From positions 4,154,001-4,218,000 of the forward strand of contig NZ_CP022989.1 in assembly GCF_002278075.1 (NCBI RefSeq): 64,000 nt of DNA. The letters are read 5' to 3'. How positions within the stretch are numbered: the first letter of the stretch is position 1; the number at the start of each line of letters is the position of its first letter. Under the pieces are notes generated by a model. That model was not told the origin of the DNA. It ran no database searches and saw only the letters and a program-made list of their open reading frames with translations. Below are positions 18,134-27,582 of this stretch, piece by piece. A program made the translations under genes and the position numbers. This DNA is from Paraburkholderia aromaticivorans (GTDB taxonomy: Bacteria; Pseudomonadota; Gammaproteobacteria; Burkholderiales; Burkholderiaceae).

Positions 18134-19408
18134 ATGAAGTTACTCGTCGTCGGTTCCGGCGGTCGCGAACATGCGCTCGCATGGAAGCTCGCGCAATCGC
18201 CGCGGGTCCAGCTCGTCTACGTGGCTCCTGGCAACGGTGGCACCGCCCAGGACGAGCGTCTGCGCAACATCGACATGACGGATCCGGCCGCGCTCGCCGA
18301 TTTCGTCGAACAGGAGCAGATCGCCTTCACGCTGGTCGGGCCGGAAGCGCCGCTGGCGGCCGGCATCGTCAATCTGTTCCGCTCGCGCGGTCTGAAGATT
18401 TTCGGGCCGACCAAAGAAGCCGCCCAGCTAGAAAGCTCGAAAGACTTCGCGAAGGCGTTCATGAAGCGCCACGCGATCCCAACCGCCGAATACGAAACCT
18501 TCGCCGACGTCGCCGCCGCGCATGCGTATCTGGACGCCAGGGGCGCGCCGATCGTCATCAAGGCCGACGGCCTCGCCGCGGGCAAGGGCGTGGTGGTCGC
18601 GCAAACGCTGGAAGAAGCGCACGCCGCGGTCGACATGATGCTGTCGGACAACAAGCTCGGCGACGCCGGCGCGCGTGTCGTGATCGAAGAGTTCCTCGCC
18701 GGCGAGGAAGCGAGCTTCATCGTGATGGTGGATGGCAAGCACGTGCTGCCGCTCGCTTCCAGCCAGGACCATAAGCGTCTGCTCGACGGCGATCAGGGCC
18801 CGAACACGGGCGGCATGGGCGCCTACTCACCCGCGCCGATCGTCACGCCGCAGCTGCATGCCCGCGTGATGCGCGAAATCATCCTGCCGACGGTGCGCGG
18901 CATGGAAAAGGAAGGCATCCGCTATACCGGCTTCCTGTACGCCGGCCTGATGATCGACGCGCAAGGCAACCCGAAAACGCTCGAATTCAACTGTCGCATG
19001 GGCGACCCCGAAACGCAGCCGATCATGGCGCGCCTGAAGGGCGACTATTCGAAGGTGGTCGAGCAGGCGATTGCCGGCACGCTCGATACGGTCGAACTGG
19101 AGTGGGACCGCCGCACCGCGCTCGGTGTCGTGCTCGCCGCGCACAACTACCCGGATACGCCGCGCAAGGGCGACCGCATCAACGACATTCCGGCTGAAAC
19201 CGCGGATTCGGTCACTTTCCACGCCGGCACCACGTTGACGGACGGCAAGCTGACCACCTCGGGCGGCCGCGTGCTGTGCGTGGTCGGTCTCGCGGATTCG
19301 GTGCGCAGCGCGCAGTCGGTTGCCTATGAAACGATCAACCAGATCTCGTTCGACGGCATGCAATACCGGCGCGACATCGGCTATCGTGCGTTGAACCGCA
19401 AGCACTAA
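18134..19408 (+). CDS. purD: Phosphoribosylamine-glycine ligase (GAR synthetase)
   Basis: A 424-residue ATP-grasp enzyme for the second step of purine synthesis, joining glycine to phosphoribosylamine. It has the N-terminal MKLLVVGSGGREHALAW, the family signature FKxx-like LYAGLMIDAQG and RMGDPETQP near the metal site, and ATP-grasp motifs IKADGLAAGKGVVVA and EEFLAGEEASF. GAGGA precedes the ATG. A strong hairpin follows the stop. Confidence 0.96.
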   Translation: MKLLVVGSGGREHALAWKLAQSPRVQLVYVAPGNGGTAQDERLRNIDMTDPAALADFVEQEQIAFTLVGPEAPLAAGIVNLFRSRGLKIFGPTKEAAQLESSKDFAKAFMKRHAIPTAEYETFADVAAAHAYLDARGAPIVIKADGLAAGKGVVVAQTLEEAHAAVDMMLSDNKLGDAGARVVIEEFLAGEEASFIVMVDGKHVLPLASSQDHKRLLDGDQGPNTGGMGAYSPAPIVTPQLHARVMREIILPTVRGMEKEGIRYTGFLYAGLMIDAQGNPKTLEFNCRMGDPETQPIMARLKGDYSKVVEQAIAGTLDTVELEWDRRTALGVVLAAHNYPDTPRKGDRINDIPAETADSVTFHAGTTLTDGKLTTSGGRVLCVVGLADSVRSAQSVAYETINQISFDGMQYRRDIGYRALNRKH

Positions 19409-19423
19409 GCCATTGCCCCACTT

Positions 19424-19462
19424 ACCCGCGTGCGGCGCCAACGGCGCTACACTGCGGGTTTT
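19424..19462 (+). terminator. Terminator after purD
   Basis: ACCCGC ... GCGGGT forms the base of a branched stem that includes GGCGCC/GGCGC pairing, followed directly by TTTT. It lies 15 nt after the purD stop. Confidence 0.65.
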
Positions 19463-19665
19463 CCCGGCGATACCGGTGCCCACCGCAGCATGTGGGCCGA
19501 CCCGGGCCCATGTGGGCTGAACGGAGCCAGGCGCATTCCGCCCGGCGCGAAAGACAAAAGACTGTAAGGCCGCGCCTTCAGGTTCCGCCCTGACGCGCAG
19601 GCGGCCATCACCCTTCACGACAAACCCGCGGCACGACGAGCGTGCCGCCCTCAGCATCTGCATTC

Positions 19666-20589
19666 ATGACCGAATCGAGCTACGACGCACAGGCCGTGCG
19701 CAGCTGGCTGCAAGGCCTGCAAACGCAGATCGCGGACACGCTCGGCGCGTTCGACGGCACGCCGTTCGCCACCGACGCCTGGCAACGCGCGCCCGGCGAA
19801 AAGCTGCGCGGCGGCGGCTGCACGCGGATTCTCGAAGGCGGCAATTTCTTCGAGCGGGCCGGCATCGGTTTTTCCGACGTTGCCGGCGACACCCTGCCGG
19901 GTTCGGCGAGCGCGGCGCGTCCGCAACTGGCCGGGCGCGGTTTCGAAGCGATGGGCGTGTCGCTCGTGCTGCACCCGCACAATCCGCACTGCCCGACCGT
20001 GCATATGAACGTGCGTCTGCTGATCGCGACCAAGGCCGGCGAAGCACCCGTGTTCTGGTTCGGCGGCGGCATGGATCTAACGCCGTACTACGGCTACGAG
20101 GAAGACGCGCAACATTTCCATCGCACCTGCCGCGACGCGCTGCAGCCTTATGGCGCGGACCTCTACCCGAGTTTCAAGCGCTGGTGCGACGAGTATTTCT
20201 TCCTCAAGCACCGCAACGAGCCGCGCGGCATCGGCGGGATTTTCTTCGACGATTTCTCGGCGCCGGGCTTCGATCAATCGTTCGCGATGCTCAAAAGCGT
20301 CGGCGACGCGTTCCTCACGGCGTACGTGCCGATCATCGAAAAACGCCGCAACATTCCGTATGGCCAAGCCGAGCGCGATTTCCAGGCGTACCGGCGCGGG
20401 CGCTACGTCGAGTTCAATCTGGTCTTCGACCGTGGCACACTGTTCGGGCTGCAAAGCGGCGGGCGCACGGAATCGATCCTGATGTCGATGCCGCCTGTGG
20501 TGAACTGGCGCTACAACTGGCAGCCCGAACCGGGCACGCCGGAAGCGCGTCTTTATAGCGATTTTCTCGTGCCGCGCGAGTGGGTGTGA
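19666..20589 (+). CDS. hemF: Coproporphyrinogen III oxidase, oxygen-dependent
   Basis: A 307-residue aerobic haem-biosynthesis enzyme converting coproporphyrinogen III to protoporphyrinogen IX. Recognisable blocks are [55 protein letters not shown] and [28 protein letters not shown]. The start is placed at ATG 19666 (MTESSYDA); an upstream ATG at 19642 adds eight unconserved residues. It is the first gene of a tight run to rng. Confidence 0.96.
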   Translation: MTESSYDAQAVRSWLQGLQTQIADTLGAFDGTPFATDAWQRAPGEKLRGGGCTRILEGGNFFERAGIGFSDVAGDTLPGSASAARPQLAGRGFEAMGVSLVLHPHNPHCPTVHMNVRLLIATKAGEAPVFWFGGGMDLTPYYGYEEDAQHFHRTCRDALQPYGADLYPSFKRWCDEYFFLKHRNEPRGIGGIFFDDFSAPGFDQSFAMLKSVGDAFLTAYVPIIEKRRNIPYGQAERDFQAYRRGRYVEFNLVFDRGTLFGLQSGGRTESILMSMPPVVNWRYNWQPEPGTPEARLYSDFLVPREWV

Positions 20590-20638
20590 CGGGCCGCGCC
20601 CGCACCCTGCCCCCGCCGCCACGACAAAGGATCTCCAC

Positions 20639-21355
20639 CTGAAGCCGAACGCTCATCCTGTCGCCCTGCCTCGCCGGATCGGACTGCTCGGCGGCACTTT
20701 CGATCCGATCCACGACGGCCATCTCGCGCTCGCGCGGCGTTTCGCCGACGTGCTGCAACTGACCGAACTCGTGCTCCTGCCGGCCGGTCAACCCTGGCAG
20801 AAATCGGACGTGTCGCCGGCCGAGCACCGCCTTGCCATGACGCGCGCGGCGGCAAGCGAACTGGTGCTGCCGGGCACGACCGTGCGGGTCGCGACCGACG
20901 AAATCGAGCACGACGGGCCGACTTACACGATCGACACGCTGCAACGCTGGCGTGAACGCGAAGGTGAGGACGCATCCATTGCGCTCCTGATCGGCGCGGA
21001 TCAACTGGTGCATCTCGACACGTGGCGCGACTGGCGGCGCCTGTTCGAGTTCGCCCACATCTGCGCGGCCACCCGGCCCGGTTTCGACCTCACGTCGATT
21101 CCGCCGGCGGTCGCTCAAGAAATCGACGCGCGCCGTGCCCGCGCCGACGTTCTGCAAGCCACGCCCTGTGGCCACTTGCTGATCGATACGACGCTTGCGT
21201 TCAACGTTTCGGCCACCGACATTCGCGCGCATCTGCGCGAGCAGGTGAACCAGCGGCTTGCCCTCGCGGGCGGCGAACAGCAAGACCAGGCGGCGAGCCA
21301 TGTCCCCACCGCGGTGTGGGACTATATTCTTCAACATCATCTGTACCACCGGTAA
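20639..21355 (+). CDS. nadD: Nicotinate-nucleotide adenylyltransferase, apparent CTG start
   Basis: An approximately 238-residue adenylyltransferase of NAD synthesis. The nucleotide-binding [15 protein letters not shown] begins about 14 codons into the frame and the SATDIRAHL motif (ISxTxxR type) lies near the C-terminus. Between the hemF stop and the GTFDPIH motif there is no in-frame ATG, GTG or TTG. The only reasonable start is CTG at 20639, placed 8 nt after AAAGGA. An ATG at 20750 would delete the active-site loop and is rejected. Stop and the following rsfS start are 4 nt apart. Confidence 0.9.
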   Translation: MKPNAHPVALPRRIGLLGGTFDPIHDGHLALARRFADVLQLTELVLLPAGQPWQKSDVSPAEHRLAMTRAAASELVLPGTTVRVATDEIEHDGPTYTIDTLQRWREREGEDASIALLIGADQLVHLDTWRDWRRLFEFAHICAATRPGFDLTSIPPAVAQEIDARRARADVLQATPCGHLLIDTTLAFNVSATDIRAHLREQVNQRLALAGGEQQDQAASHVPTAVWDYILQHHLYHR

Positions 21356-21359
21356 ATCC

Positions 21360-21818
21360 ATGGATATTCGCAAACTGCAACGCGTGATCGTCGACGCTCT
21401 CGAAGACGTCAAAGCGCAAGACATCAAGGTGTTCAACACCAGCCACCTGACCGCGCTGTTCGATCGCGTGATCGTCGCGAGCGGCACCTCGAACCGGCAA
21501 ACCAAAGCGCTCGCTTCGAGCGTGCGCGAGAGCGTGAAGGAAAACGGCGGCGAGATCATCAGCACCGAAGGCGAGGACATCGGCGAATGGGTGCTGGTGG
21601 ATTGCGGCGACGCGATCGTGCACATCCTGCAGCCGGCCCTGCGTCAGTACTACAACCTCGAAGAAATCTGGGGCGACAAGCCGGTGCGCATCAAGCTGTC
21701 CACGCCGGATCCGTTCGGCGGCGCGCGTTCGAGCGAACCCGACGAAGACGAGGACGAAGAGCAAGCCGCGCCGGCCGTGAAGAGGCCCGCGCGCAAAGCG
21801 CCCGCACGCCGCAAGTGA
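21360..21818 (+). CDS. rsfS: Ribosomal silencing factor RsfS
   Basis: A 152-residue protein of the RsfS/Iojap family, which binds L14 on the 50S subunit and blocks 30S joining when nutrients are short. Conserved segments are [42 protein letters not shown] and [10 protein letters not shown]. An acidic then basic tail (DEDEDEEQ, then [12 protein letters not shown]) is longer than the core family. Order nadD-rsfS-rlmH is the conserved proteobacterial arrangement. Confidence 0.95.
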   Translation: MDIRKLQRVIVDALEDVKAQDIKVFNTSHLTALFDRVIVASGTSNRQTKALASSVRESVKENGGEIISTEGEDIGEWVLVDCGDAIVHILQPALRQYYNLEEIWGDKPVRIKLSTPDPFGGARSSEPDEDEDEEQAAPAVKRPARKAPARRK

Positions 21819-21864
21819 GCGGGCTTCGCGCCACTCACCGTCATCGTTCGCGAATGCTTGCGCA

Positions 21865-22335
21865 ATGAAACTGCATATCCTCGCCGTCGGCCACAAGATG
21901 CCGGACTGGATCGCCACCGGCTTCGACGAATACGCGAAGCGCATGCCGCCCGAGCTGCGCATCGAGCTGCGCGAGATCAAACCCGAGCAGCGTTCGTCGG
22001 GACGGCCGGCGGACAGCGTGATGGCCGCCGAGCGGCTGAAGATCGAAGCCGCGTTGCCGAAGAACGCGCGCATTGTCGCGCTCGACGAGCGCGGCAAGGA
22101 CTGGACCACCATGCAGCTTGCCGGCGCCCTGCCCGGCTGGCAGCAGGACGGCCGCGACGTGGCGTTTCTGATCGGCGGCGCCGACGGACTCGACCCCGAT
22201 CTGAAGGCGCGCGCCGACATGTTGCTGCGCGTCTCGAGCCTGACCTTGCCGCACGCGATGGTCCGCGTGCTGCTCGCCGAACAGCTTTACCGCGCGTGGA
22301 CCATCACGCAAAATCACCCCTATCATCGCGTGTGA
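21865..22335 (+). CDS. rlmH: 23S rRNA pseudouridine-1915 N3-methyltransferase
   Basis: A 156-residue SPOUT methyltransferase modifying pseudouridine 1915 in helix 69 of 23S rRNA with SAM. The SAM-binding knot segments [11 protein letters not shown] and [20 protein letters not shown] and the C-terminal NHPYHR motif are complete. The start [13 protein letters not shown] is normal. Confidence 0.96.
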   Translation: MKLHILAVGHKMPDWIATGFDEYAKRMPPELRIELREIKPEQRSSGRPADSVMAAERLKIEAALPKNARIVALDERGKDWTTMQLAGALPGWQQDGRDVAFLIGGADGLDPDLKARADMLLRVSSLTLPHAMVRVLLAEQLYRAWTITQNHPYHRV

Positions 22336-22679
22336 GCGAACGAGGCGGCGCGTGGAAACGCGCGGCTTGGTCGCGCGATGCCGGTCGAGCCTTGGTGTTA
22401 CCTGATAGCCGCGGCTTGCGGTCGCGCCTTCAGGCGCCTTGAATTGTGCCGTCAGTGTGCGCTGGGATGAGCGCTGGGTTGCGCATTGAGTCGCGCGATT
22501 CGTCGCCTTTCCCTGGTCGCATTTTCGGCCGCTGAGCGACATGCATGTTGGCGTGCATAACGGCATCCGCGTGTACGCGTCGTCATGCTCGCGCCGATGG
22601 CTTTCCCGACAAGACCCGTCGGCGCTCGGCCCGCAAGCCCGTCGCCTATCCCTGCAATCCGCTTCATCGAGACCTGTTC
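22336..22679. other. Intergenic region, rlmH to maf
   Basis: 344 bp with no supportable gene. It contains only short GC-rich inverted patches (for example GGCGCGTGGAAACGCGCG, GCGCCTTCAGGCGC) and an ATGCATG/GCATAAC patch near 22541-22562; nothing is recognisable as an RNA or operator. Confidence 0.3.
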
Positions 22680-23309
22680 ATGTCCACGTCCGCCGCATCG
22701 CTGCATCCGTTCGTCTACCTCGCTTCGCAAAGTCCCCGTCGCCAGGAGTTGTTGCAACAGCTCGGCGTGCGTTTCGAACTGCTGCTGCCGCGCCCCGATG
22801 AAGATGCCGAAGCGCTCGAAGCCGAGTTGCCCGGCGAGCGCGCGCACGACTATGTGCAGCGGGTGTGCGTCGCCAAGGCGCAGGCGGCCCGCGCGCGCCT
22901 CGTGGCGGGCGGCCATGAAGCGCGGCCGATTCTGGTTGCGGACACAACCGTCACGATCGACGACGCGATTCTCGGCAAGCCCGTCGACGCCGACGACGCG
23001 TTCGCGATGCTCACGCGCCTTGCCGGCCGCGCTCACGAAGTGCTGACGGCCGTGGCCGTGGTCGACGCCGCGGGCACGCTGCTGCCCGCCGCGCTATCCG
23101 TGTCGACGGTGCGTTTTGCTGCACTGCACGCAGAGGCGATCCGGCGCTACGCGGCAAGCGGCGAACCGCTCGGCAAGGCGGGTGCATATGGTGTGCAGGG
23201 ACGCGCCGCGGAGTTTATCGAGCATATCGACGGGTCCTATTCAGGTATCATGGGTTTGCCGCTTTTTGAATCTGCTGCCCTCCTGCGTGCAGCGCGCATC
23301 GACTTCTAA
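22680..23309 (+). CDS. maf: Maf-like nucleotide pyrophosphatase (YhdE type, dTTP/UTP)
   Basis: A 209-residue Maf/Ham1-fold hydrolase. [16 protein letters not shown] at the N-terminus, the catalytic Asp region [16 protein letters not shown] and the [31 protein letters not shown] signature identify it. The family hydrolyses modified or canonical nucleoside triphosphates and may limit septation. ATG at 22680 precedes the conserved start; 45 upstream in-frame codons lack conservation. Confidence 0.93.
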   Translation: MSTSAASLHPFVYLASQSPRRQELLQQLGVRFELLLPRPDEDAEALEAELPGERAHDYVQRVCVAKAQAARARLVAGGHEARPILVADTTVTIDDAILGKPVDADDAFAMLTRLAGRAHEVLTAVAVVDAAGTLLPAALSVSTVRFAALHAEAIRRYAASGEPLGKAGAYGVQGRAAEFIEHIDGSYSGIMGLPLFESAALLRAARIDF

Positions 23310-23318
23310 AATAACACC

Positions 23319-24788
23319 ATGAATGAAGAAATCCTGATCAATGTCACGCCGCAGGAAACGCGCGTCGCGCTCGTCCAGCAAGGCGCCGTCCAGGAACTTC
23401 ACGTCGAACGAACGCTGTCGCGCGGCCGCGTCGGCAACGTCTATCTGGGCAAGGTGGTACGCGTGCTGCCGGGCATGCAGTCCGCTTTCATCGACATCGG
23501 TCTCGAACGCGCCGCGTTCCTTCACGTGGCCGACATCTGGCATCCGCGCATTGCCGGCGAACCGCAGCATCAGGCGCCGCATCAGCCAATCGAAAAAATC
23601 GTCTTCGAAGGCCAGACGCTGATGGTGCAGGTCGTGAAGGATCCGATCGGCACCAAGGGCGCGCGCCTGTCCACCCAGGTGAGCATTGCCGGCCGCACGC
23701 TCGTGTATCTGCCGCAGGAACCGCATATCGGCATCTCGCAGAAGATCGAGAGCGAAGCCGAGCGCGAGGCGGTGCGCGCGCGTCTGACCGCCGTGCTGCC
23801 CGCCGATGAAAAAGGCGGCTACATTGTGCGCACCATTGCTGAAGACGCGACCAGCGAAGAGCTGGCCGGCGACGTCGCCTATCTGCGCAAGACGTGGGCG
23901 ACGATTCTGTCGCAAGGACAGCGGATGCCGCCCACGAGCCTGCTGTATCAGGATCTGAATCTTGCGCAACGCGTGCTGCGCGATTTCGTCAACGACGAGA
24001 CCTCGCGCATTCAGGTCGACTCGCGCGAGACGTATCAAATGCTGGCCGACTTCGCGGCCGAGTTCACGCCGGCGGTGTCGTCGAAACTGCATCACTACAC
24101 CGGCGAGCGGCCGCTCTTCGATCTGTACAACATCGAGGCGGAAATTCAGCGTGCGTTGTCGCGCCGGGTGGACCTGAAGTCGGGCGGCTACCTCGTGATC
24201 GACCAGACCGAAGCGATGACGACCATCGACGTGAACACCGGCGGCTACGTCGGCGCGCGCAACTTCGACGATACGATCTTCAAGACCAACCTCGAAGCCG
24301 CGCATACGATTGCGCGGCAATTGCGGCTGCGCAATCTGGGTGGCGTGATCATTATCGATTTCATCGATATGGAAAACGTCGAGCATCGCGATCAGGTGCT
24401 GGGCGAATTGAAGAAGGCGTTGTCGCGCGATCGCACGCGCGTGACCGTGAACGGTTTTTCGCAGCTCGGCCTGGTCGAAATGACGCGCAAGCGTACGCGC
24501 GAATCGCTCGCGCATGTGTTGTGCGAGCCGTGTCCGGTGTGCCAGGGCAAGGGGCAGGTCAAGACGCCGCGTACCGTGTGTTATGACGTGCTGCGGGAAA
24601 TTCTGCGCGAGTCGCGGCAGTTCAATCCGCGCGAGTTTCGCGTGGTGGCGTCGCAGCAGGTGATCGATCTGTTTCTCGAGGAAGAGTCGCAGCATCTGGC
24701 TATGTTGATCGACTTTATCGGCAAGCCGGTGTCGTTGCAGGTGGAGTCGAACTTGAGTCAGGAGCAGTACGATATAGTTTTGATGTAG
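23319..24788 (+). CDS. rng: Ribonuclease G
   Basis: A 489-residue RNase E/G-family endoribonuclease for 16S rRNA 5' maturation and mRNA decay. It has the N-terminal S1 domain with VGNVYLGKVVRVLPGMQSAF, the 5'-sensor region, the catalytic Asp cluster (TIDVNTGGYVG and IIIDFIDME) and the zinc-link cysteines CPVCQGKG. It lies 9 nt after maf. The last seven codons (QYDIVLM) plus stop coincide with the integration site of the 19-kb element; the stop present, TAG, is supplied by the element. Confidence 0.96.
   Translation: MNEEILINVTPQETRVALVQQGAVQELHVERTLSRGRVGNVYLGKVVRVLPGMQSAFIDIGLERAAFLHVADIWHPRIAGEPQHQAPHQPIEKIVFEGQTLMVQVVKDPIGTKGARLSTQVSIAGRTLVYLPQEPHIGISQKIESEAEREAVRARLTAVLPADEKGGYIVRTIAEDATSEELAGDVAYLRKTWATILSQGQRMPPTSLLYQDLNLAQRVLRDFVNDETSRIQVDSRETYQMLADFAAEFTPAVSSKLHHYTGERPLFDLYNIEAEIQRALSRRVDLKSGGYLVIDQTEAMTTIDVNTGGYVGARNFDDTIFKTNLEAAHTIARQLRLRNLGGVIIIDFIDMENVEHRDQVLGELKKALSRDRTRVTVNGFSQLGLVEMTRKRTRESLAHVLCEPCPVCQGKGQVKTPRTVCYDVLREILRESRQFNPREFRVVASQQVIDLFLEEESQHLAMLIDFIGKPVSLQVESNLSQEQYDIVLM
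24762..24787. repeat. attL core, 3' end of rng
   Basis: This 26-bp stretch recurs at 43841-43866 with one mismatch (CAG here, CAA there), and 20 bp (TACGATATAGTTTTGATGTA) are identical. It lies inside the last codons of rng. Immediately beyond it, GATATAG (24771-24777) and CTATATC (24797-24803) form an inverted pair, as core-type integrase sites often do. Confidence 0.88.
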
Positions 24789-24902
24789 GGTTTACCCTAT
24801 ATCAACCCGAATCACGCCATATCGCCAAGAGCCCCGCCCATCAAGGCTTCATCGTTTTCGGTGAATTTTCCCGTATCATCCTGAATCATGCGAGCGCGCT
24901 TT

Positions 24903-24930
24903 CAATTGGTAGCTAGATTGGTAGCTAGAG
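24903..24930. repeat. Left copy of a 28-bp direct repeat holding two tandem 12-mers
   Basis: CAATTGGTAGCTAG followed by ATTGGTAGCTAGAG: the 12-mer ATTGGTAGCTAG occurs twice in tandem (24905-24916, 24917-24928). The identical 28 bp recurs at 43749-43776. Position 10 nt before the int start suggests arm-type sites for integrase or excisionase, and possible autorepression of int. Confidence 0.75.
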
Positions 24931-24939
24931 TCAGGAGTA

Positions 24940-26181
24940 ATGCGGGTGGCAAAACGGCAGACCAACCTTCTTTCAGACGTTGAGCTAAAGCACTTTGTGC
25001 GCGCTCGCGTGCCCGTCGCGAAATCCGACGGTGCCGGCTTGACCTTCACACTATCGGCGGCCGGCACCGCCACATGGATTCTCCGGTTCAGTCACGGCGG
25101 CCGTCGCCACGAACTGACTCTCGGCGTGTATCCCGATGTGTCACTGACCGCGGCACGCAAACTTGCCGCATCGAAGCGCGTCGCTGTTCAGCAGGGTCTC
25201 AACCCAGCCGCGGAAAGACGGAAAGAAAAGGCCCGGAAGGATTGGACGGTGCGGCAACTGATTGCCGACTACGAAGAAAAGGTGATCCCCACCTTGGCAG
25301 ATAGCACCCAACGGAGCTATGGCCGAAACCTCAAACGAATTGAGAGCGGCATGGGCGCGCTCGCTTTGCGGGACGTATCGTCAGCGGACATCGTCGCGCA
25401 GATCGAGCGGGTAAAGGCAGGGTGGGTCGAGCTGTTCACACTTTGGTGCGTCCTGAAGGCGATCTTCAAGCATGCGGCAGGCAAGCGGCTGGTCGACACA
25501 ACGCCTTGCGCCGGCATCGTGCTGGATTCAATCATCGGCAAACGCCCCGAAGTCAAGAAACGACTGATGCTGACCGATGAGGAAATCGGGACGCTGATGA
25601 ACGCAAAGATGAACCCCGAGAACCTGCTGTCTGTGCGCGTGCTCCTCGCGACCGGCGTGCGCGCCTCTGAATTGTTTACGGCGCTGCGCGAAAACGTTTA
25701 TCTCGATGAGGCGCGCTGGCACATTCCAAAGAGTAAGACGGGCCCCGAGATGGACATTCCGTTAGCGCCCGCAGTGGTCGACTGGCTCCGACAACTCGAC
25801 GTACTAGCGGGCCAATCCAGCTATGTGCTGCCTGCACGGCTGCGCACACGCTTTGAGCGTTTTGACGGTGACGCGCACGTATCTAAAGATGCGATCCGCG
25901 AAGCTATTGACTTCTGGATCGACAACCACAAACCCAAGATCCGCCGTTTCACGCCGCACGATTTGCGCAGCACGATGAAAAGCCACATGCGCAAACTCGG
26001 CGTTGCGCGTGACATCAGCGAAATGTGTCTGAACCACAAGCTCGCCGGCGTAGAAGGCATCTACGACCAGCACACTTACTACGACGAACGGCGCGCTGCG
26101 CTCGAGCTTTGGGCCCGCTTCATCGCAACATGCCAGGCGGGCGAGAAATGGAATGTGACGCCGTTCAAAAAGACGGCATAA
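24940..26181 (+). CDS. int: Tyrosine-type site-specific integrase (P4-like)
   Basis: A 413-residue recombinase. It has an N-terminal DUF4102-type arm-binding domain (WILRFSHGGRRHELTLGVYPDVSL), a SAM-like core-binding domain near 100-190 and a catalytic domain with Arg near 241 (ATGVRASEL), Lys in IPKSKTG, HDLR near 345, His in LNHKL and Tyr380/381 in HTYYDER. It integrates and excises the element at the 3' end of rng. ATG at 24940 is 4 nt after AGGAG. The gene lies beside attL, as expected. Confidence 0.93.
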   Translation: MRVAKRQTNLLSDVELKHFVRARVPVAKSDGAGLTFTLSAAGTATWILRFSHGGRRHELTLGVYPDVSLTAARKLAASKRVAVQQGLNPAAERRKEKARKDWTVRQLIADYEEKVIPTLADSTQRSYGRNLKRIESGMGALALRDVSSADIVAQIERVKAGWVELFTLWCVLKAIFKHAAGKRLVDTTPCAGIVLDSIIGKRPEVKKRLMLTDEEIGTLMNAKMNPENLLSVRVLLATGVRASELFTALRENVYLDEARWHIPKSKTGPEMDIPLAPAVVDWLRQLDVLAGQSSYVLPARLRTRFERFDGDAHVSKDAIREAIDFWIDNHKPKIRRFTPHDLRSTMKSHMRKLGVARDISEMCLNHKLAGVEGIYDQHTYYDERRAALELWARFIATCQAGEKWNVTPFKKTA

Positions 26182-26272
26182 CGGTTTGCCGCGCCTAGCC
26201 CGACGGGGCGAATACCGGATGCCCTATCCGGTCGGCGCGGCTCCCATATAGGGCTTTGCTACAGGGCAAGCA

Positions 26273-27151
26273 ATGGAGAAGATCGAATTCGGAACGTCCG
26301 ATTTGCCGGATAATTTCAAGCTGAGCCGATACGATACTTGCGCCGGGTGGGGCGCGTCAGAATGGTGGCAGGCACTTGCCCATCGGCGCCCGATTCACGA
26401 TTGGTCTTACCTGACCCCGGAAGAGATGGCTGAGGACGAGGATAACCCCGACTTGCTCGACATTCTGCAAGGGAACGCCCTCGCTTTCCTTGAGAATCCG
26501 CAACCCATTGTTGAGGGTGAGAAGCGCCCGTTTCCGGCCTACGGCATGGATTGTCCAATTAGGGATCTTACTGGCGCAGACTATTACGACGGGTTATTCA
26601 AAATGAATAGCATGTGGTATGAGACTCACGCCGCTCTTGCGCGCCGCGCGTGTCACCGTGCCGACGTCATGCCGTTCGAGGAAATCGATGATGGGGCGGA
26701 CGGCCACAAAGCATTTTGGCAGCTTGAAAAGATTCCCGCGTGGGCACTACATCGCGAGGCGAGCGAGCCTGCAGACCGTTTTTGCATTCAGGTTCAACTC
26801 GGCGCGTCCGATGATGACCTGGTGAGCGAATTCAAGGCATGGCTCAAGCGCATCCGTAAAGAGGCGGAAATCCCACAGATACCTAAAGCGTTCGACGCCT
26901 CGCATTTCTCTGATTGGCATGAAAGGCGCCTACTGCCCTATCTGGATTTGACACTGTGGGCACGGTTGCATGGCGGTTCTTTCAATCTCACTGCGCTCGG
27001 ATATGCGTTATTTCCCGACGAAGCGCTGCGCGGCTCGAAGATGCGAGACGTAGAGCCAATGGTCCGGCGAACGATTGGACCCCGCGCTCGCTCTCTTATC
27101 AGCATAGAGGTTATCGCGACACTCAATCGCCAAGTATGGTCTTCGGCATAA
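26273..27151 (+). CDS. DUF6387-like protein next to integrase
   Basis: A 292-residue soluble protein starting MEKIEFGTSDLPDNFKLSRYD, with a Trp-rich early segment (WGASEWWQALAHRR) and C-terminal DASHFSDWHERRLLPYLDLTLWARLHGG. This pattern matches my memory of DUF6387, a family found beside integrases in many islands, with no known activity. It lies 91 nt after int on the same strand. It could help recombination or be cargo; the assignment is tentative. Confidence 0.65.
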   Translation: MEKIEFGTSDLPDNFKLSRYDTCAGWGASEWWQALAHRRPIHDWSYLTPEEMAEDEDNPDLLDILQGNALAFLENPQPIVEGEKRPFPAYGMDCPIRDLTGADYYDGLFKMNSMWYETHAALARRACHRADVMPFEEIDDGADGHKAFWQLEKIPAWALHREASEPADRFCIQVQLGASDDDLVSEFKAWLKRIRKEAEIPQIPKAFDASHFSDWHERRLLPYLDLTLWARLHGGSFNLTALGYALFPDEALRGSKMRDVEPMVRRTIGPRARSLISIEVIATLNRQVWSSA

Positions 27152-27309
27152 AAACCATGTGTTTTCTTTGCCGTCACAAAAATCCCCTCTATTCATGACG
27201 GCATGAAAACGGGGTTGCTCGTGCGACGGCACAAAATAACAGCCGTTATCGTGGCTCGCACCAACGACTTTTGATCTATTTAATCCGTGTTGCCCGCTCA
27301 TTTTGAATC

Positions 27310-27349
27310 AGCGCGGCGCAACACTAGACGGGCAGTGTCGCGCCGCGCT
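27310..27349. promoter_or_regulatory. 16-bp inverted repeat before the AlpA-like gene
   Basis: AGCGCGGCGCAACACT and AGTGTCGCGCCGCGCT are inverted copies with one mismatch around an 8-nt loop. The structure ends 14 nt before the ATG at 27364 and just overlaps the approach to the Shine-Dalgarno (GGAG). It may be an operator or an mRNA hairpin limiting translation. Confidence 0.55.
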
Positions 27350-27363
27350 CCACGGAGTGACAC

Positions 27364-27582
27364 ATGTCTGCCATCCTTACCAAGGCACTCGCTAACTGGG
27401 GCGTTCTGCCCAACGACGCGCACATCGACGTGCGCACCGTCGCCGTTCTCTTTGGCTGTTCCGTTCCCACCGTCTACCGCCGCGTGCGCGCCAAGCAGAT
27501 CCCGGCACCGCGCAAGTTCGGCTCTAGCACCCGCTGGAACGTCGGCGAGATCCGCGACGCTTTGACGCCGGAGGCCGTATAA
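27364..27582 (+). CDS. AlpA-like helix-turn-helix regulator/excisionase
   Basis: A 72-residue protein with a winged MerR/AlpA-type HTH: HIDVRTVAVLFGCSVPTVYRRVRAKQIPAPRKFGSSTRW is the binding core (given here as adjoining parts). AlpA-like proteins control integrase genes or act as excisionases in P4-like elements. It is followed without a gap by the PC4-like gene, and preceded by a 16-bp inverted repeat that is a candidate operator. Confidence 0.83.
   Translation: MSAILTKALANWGVLPNDAHIDVRTVAVLFGCSVPTVYRRVRAKQIPAPRKFGSSTRWNVGEIRDALTPEAV

Noticed and set aside
20414-22220. Long minus-strand open frames across hemF, nadD, rsfS and rlmH
   Set aside because: Antisense to four well-identified genes, with no start signal and biased composition.
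23241-24695. 484-codon minus-strand open frame
   Set aside because: Antisense to rng, no recognisable domain.
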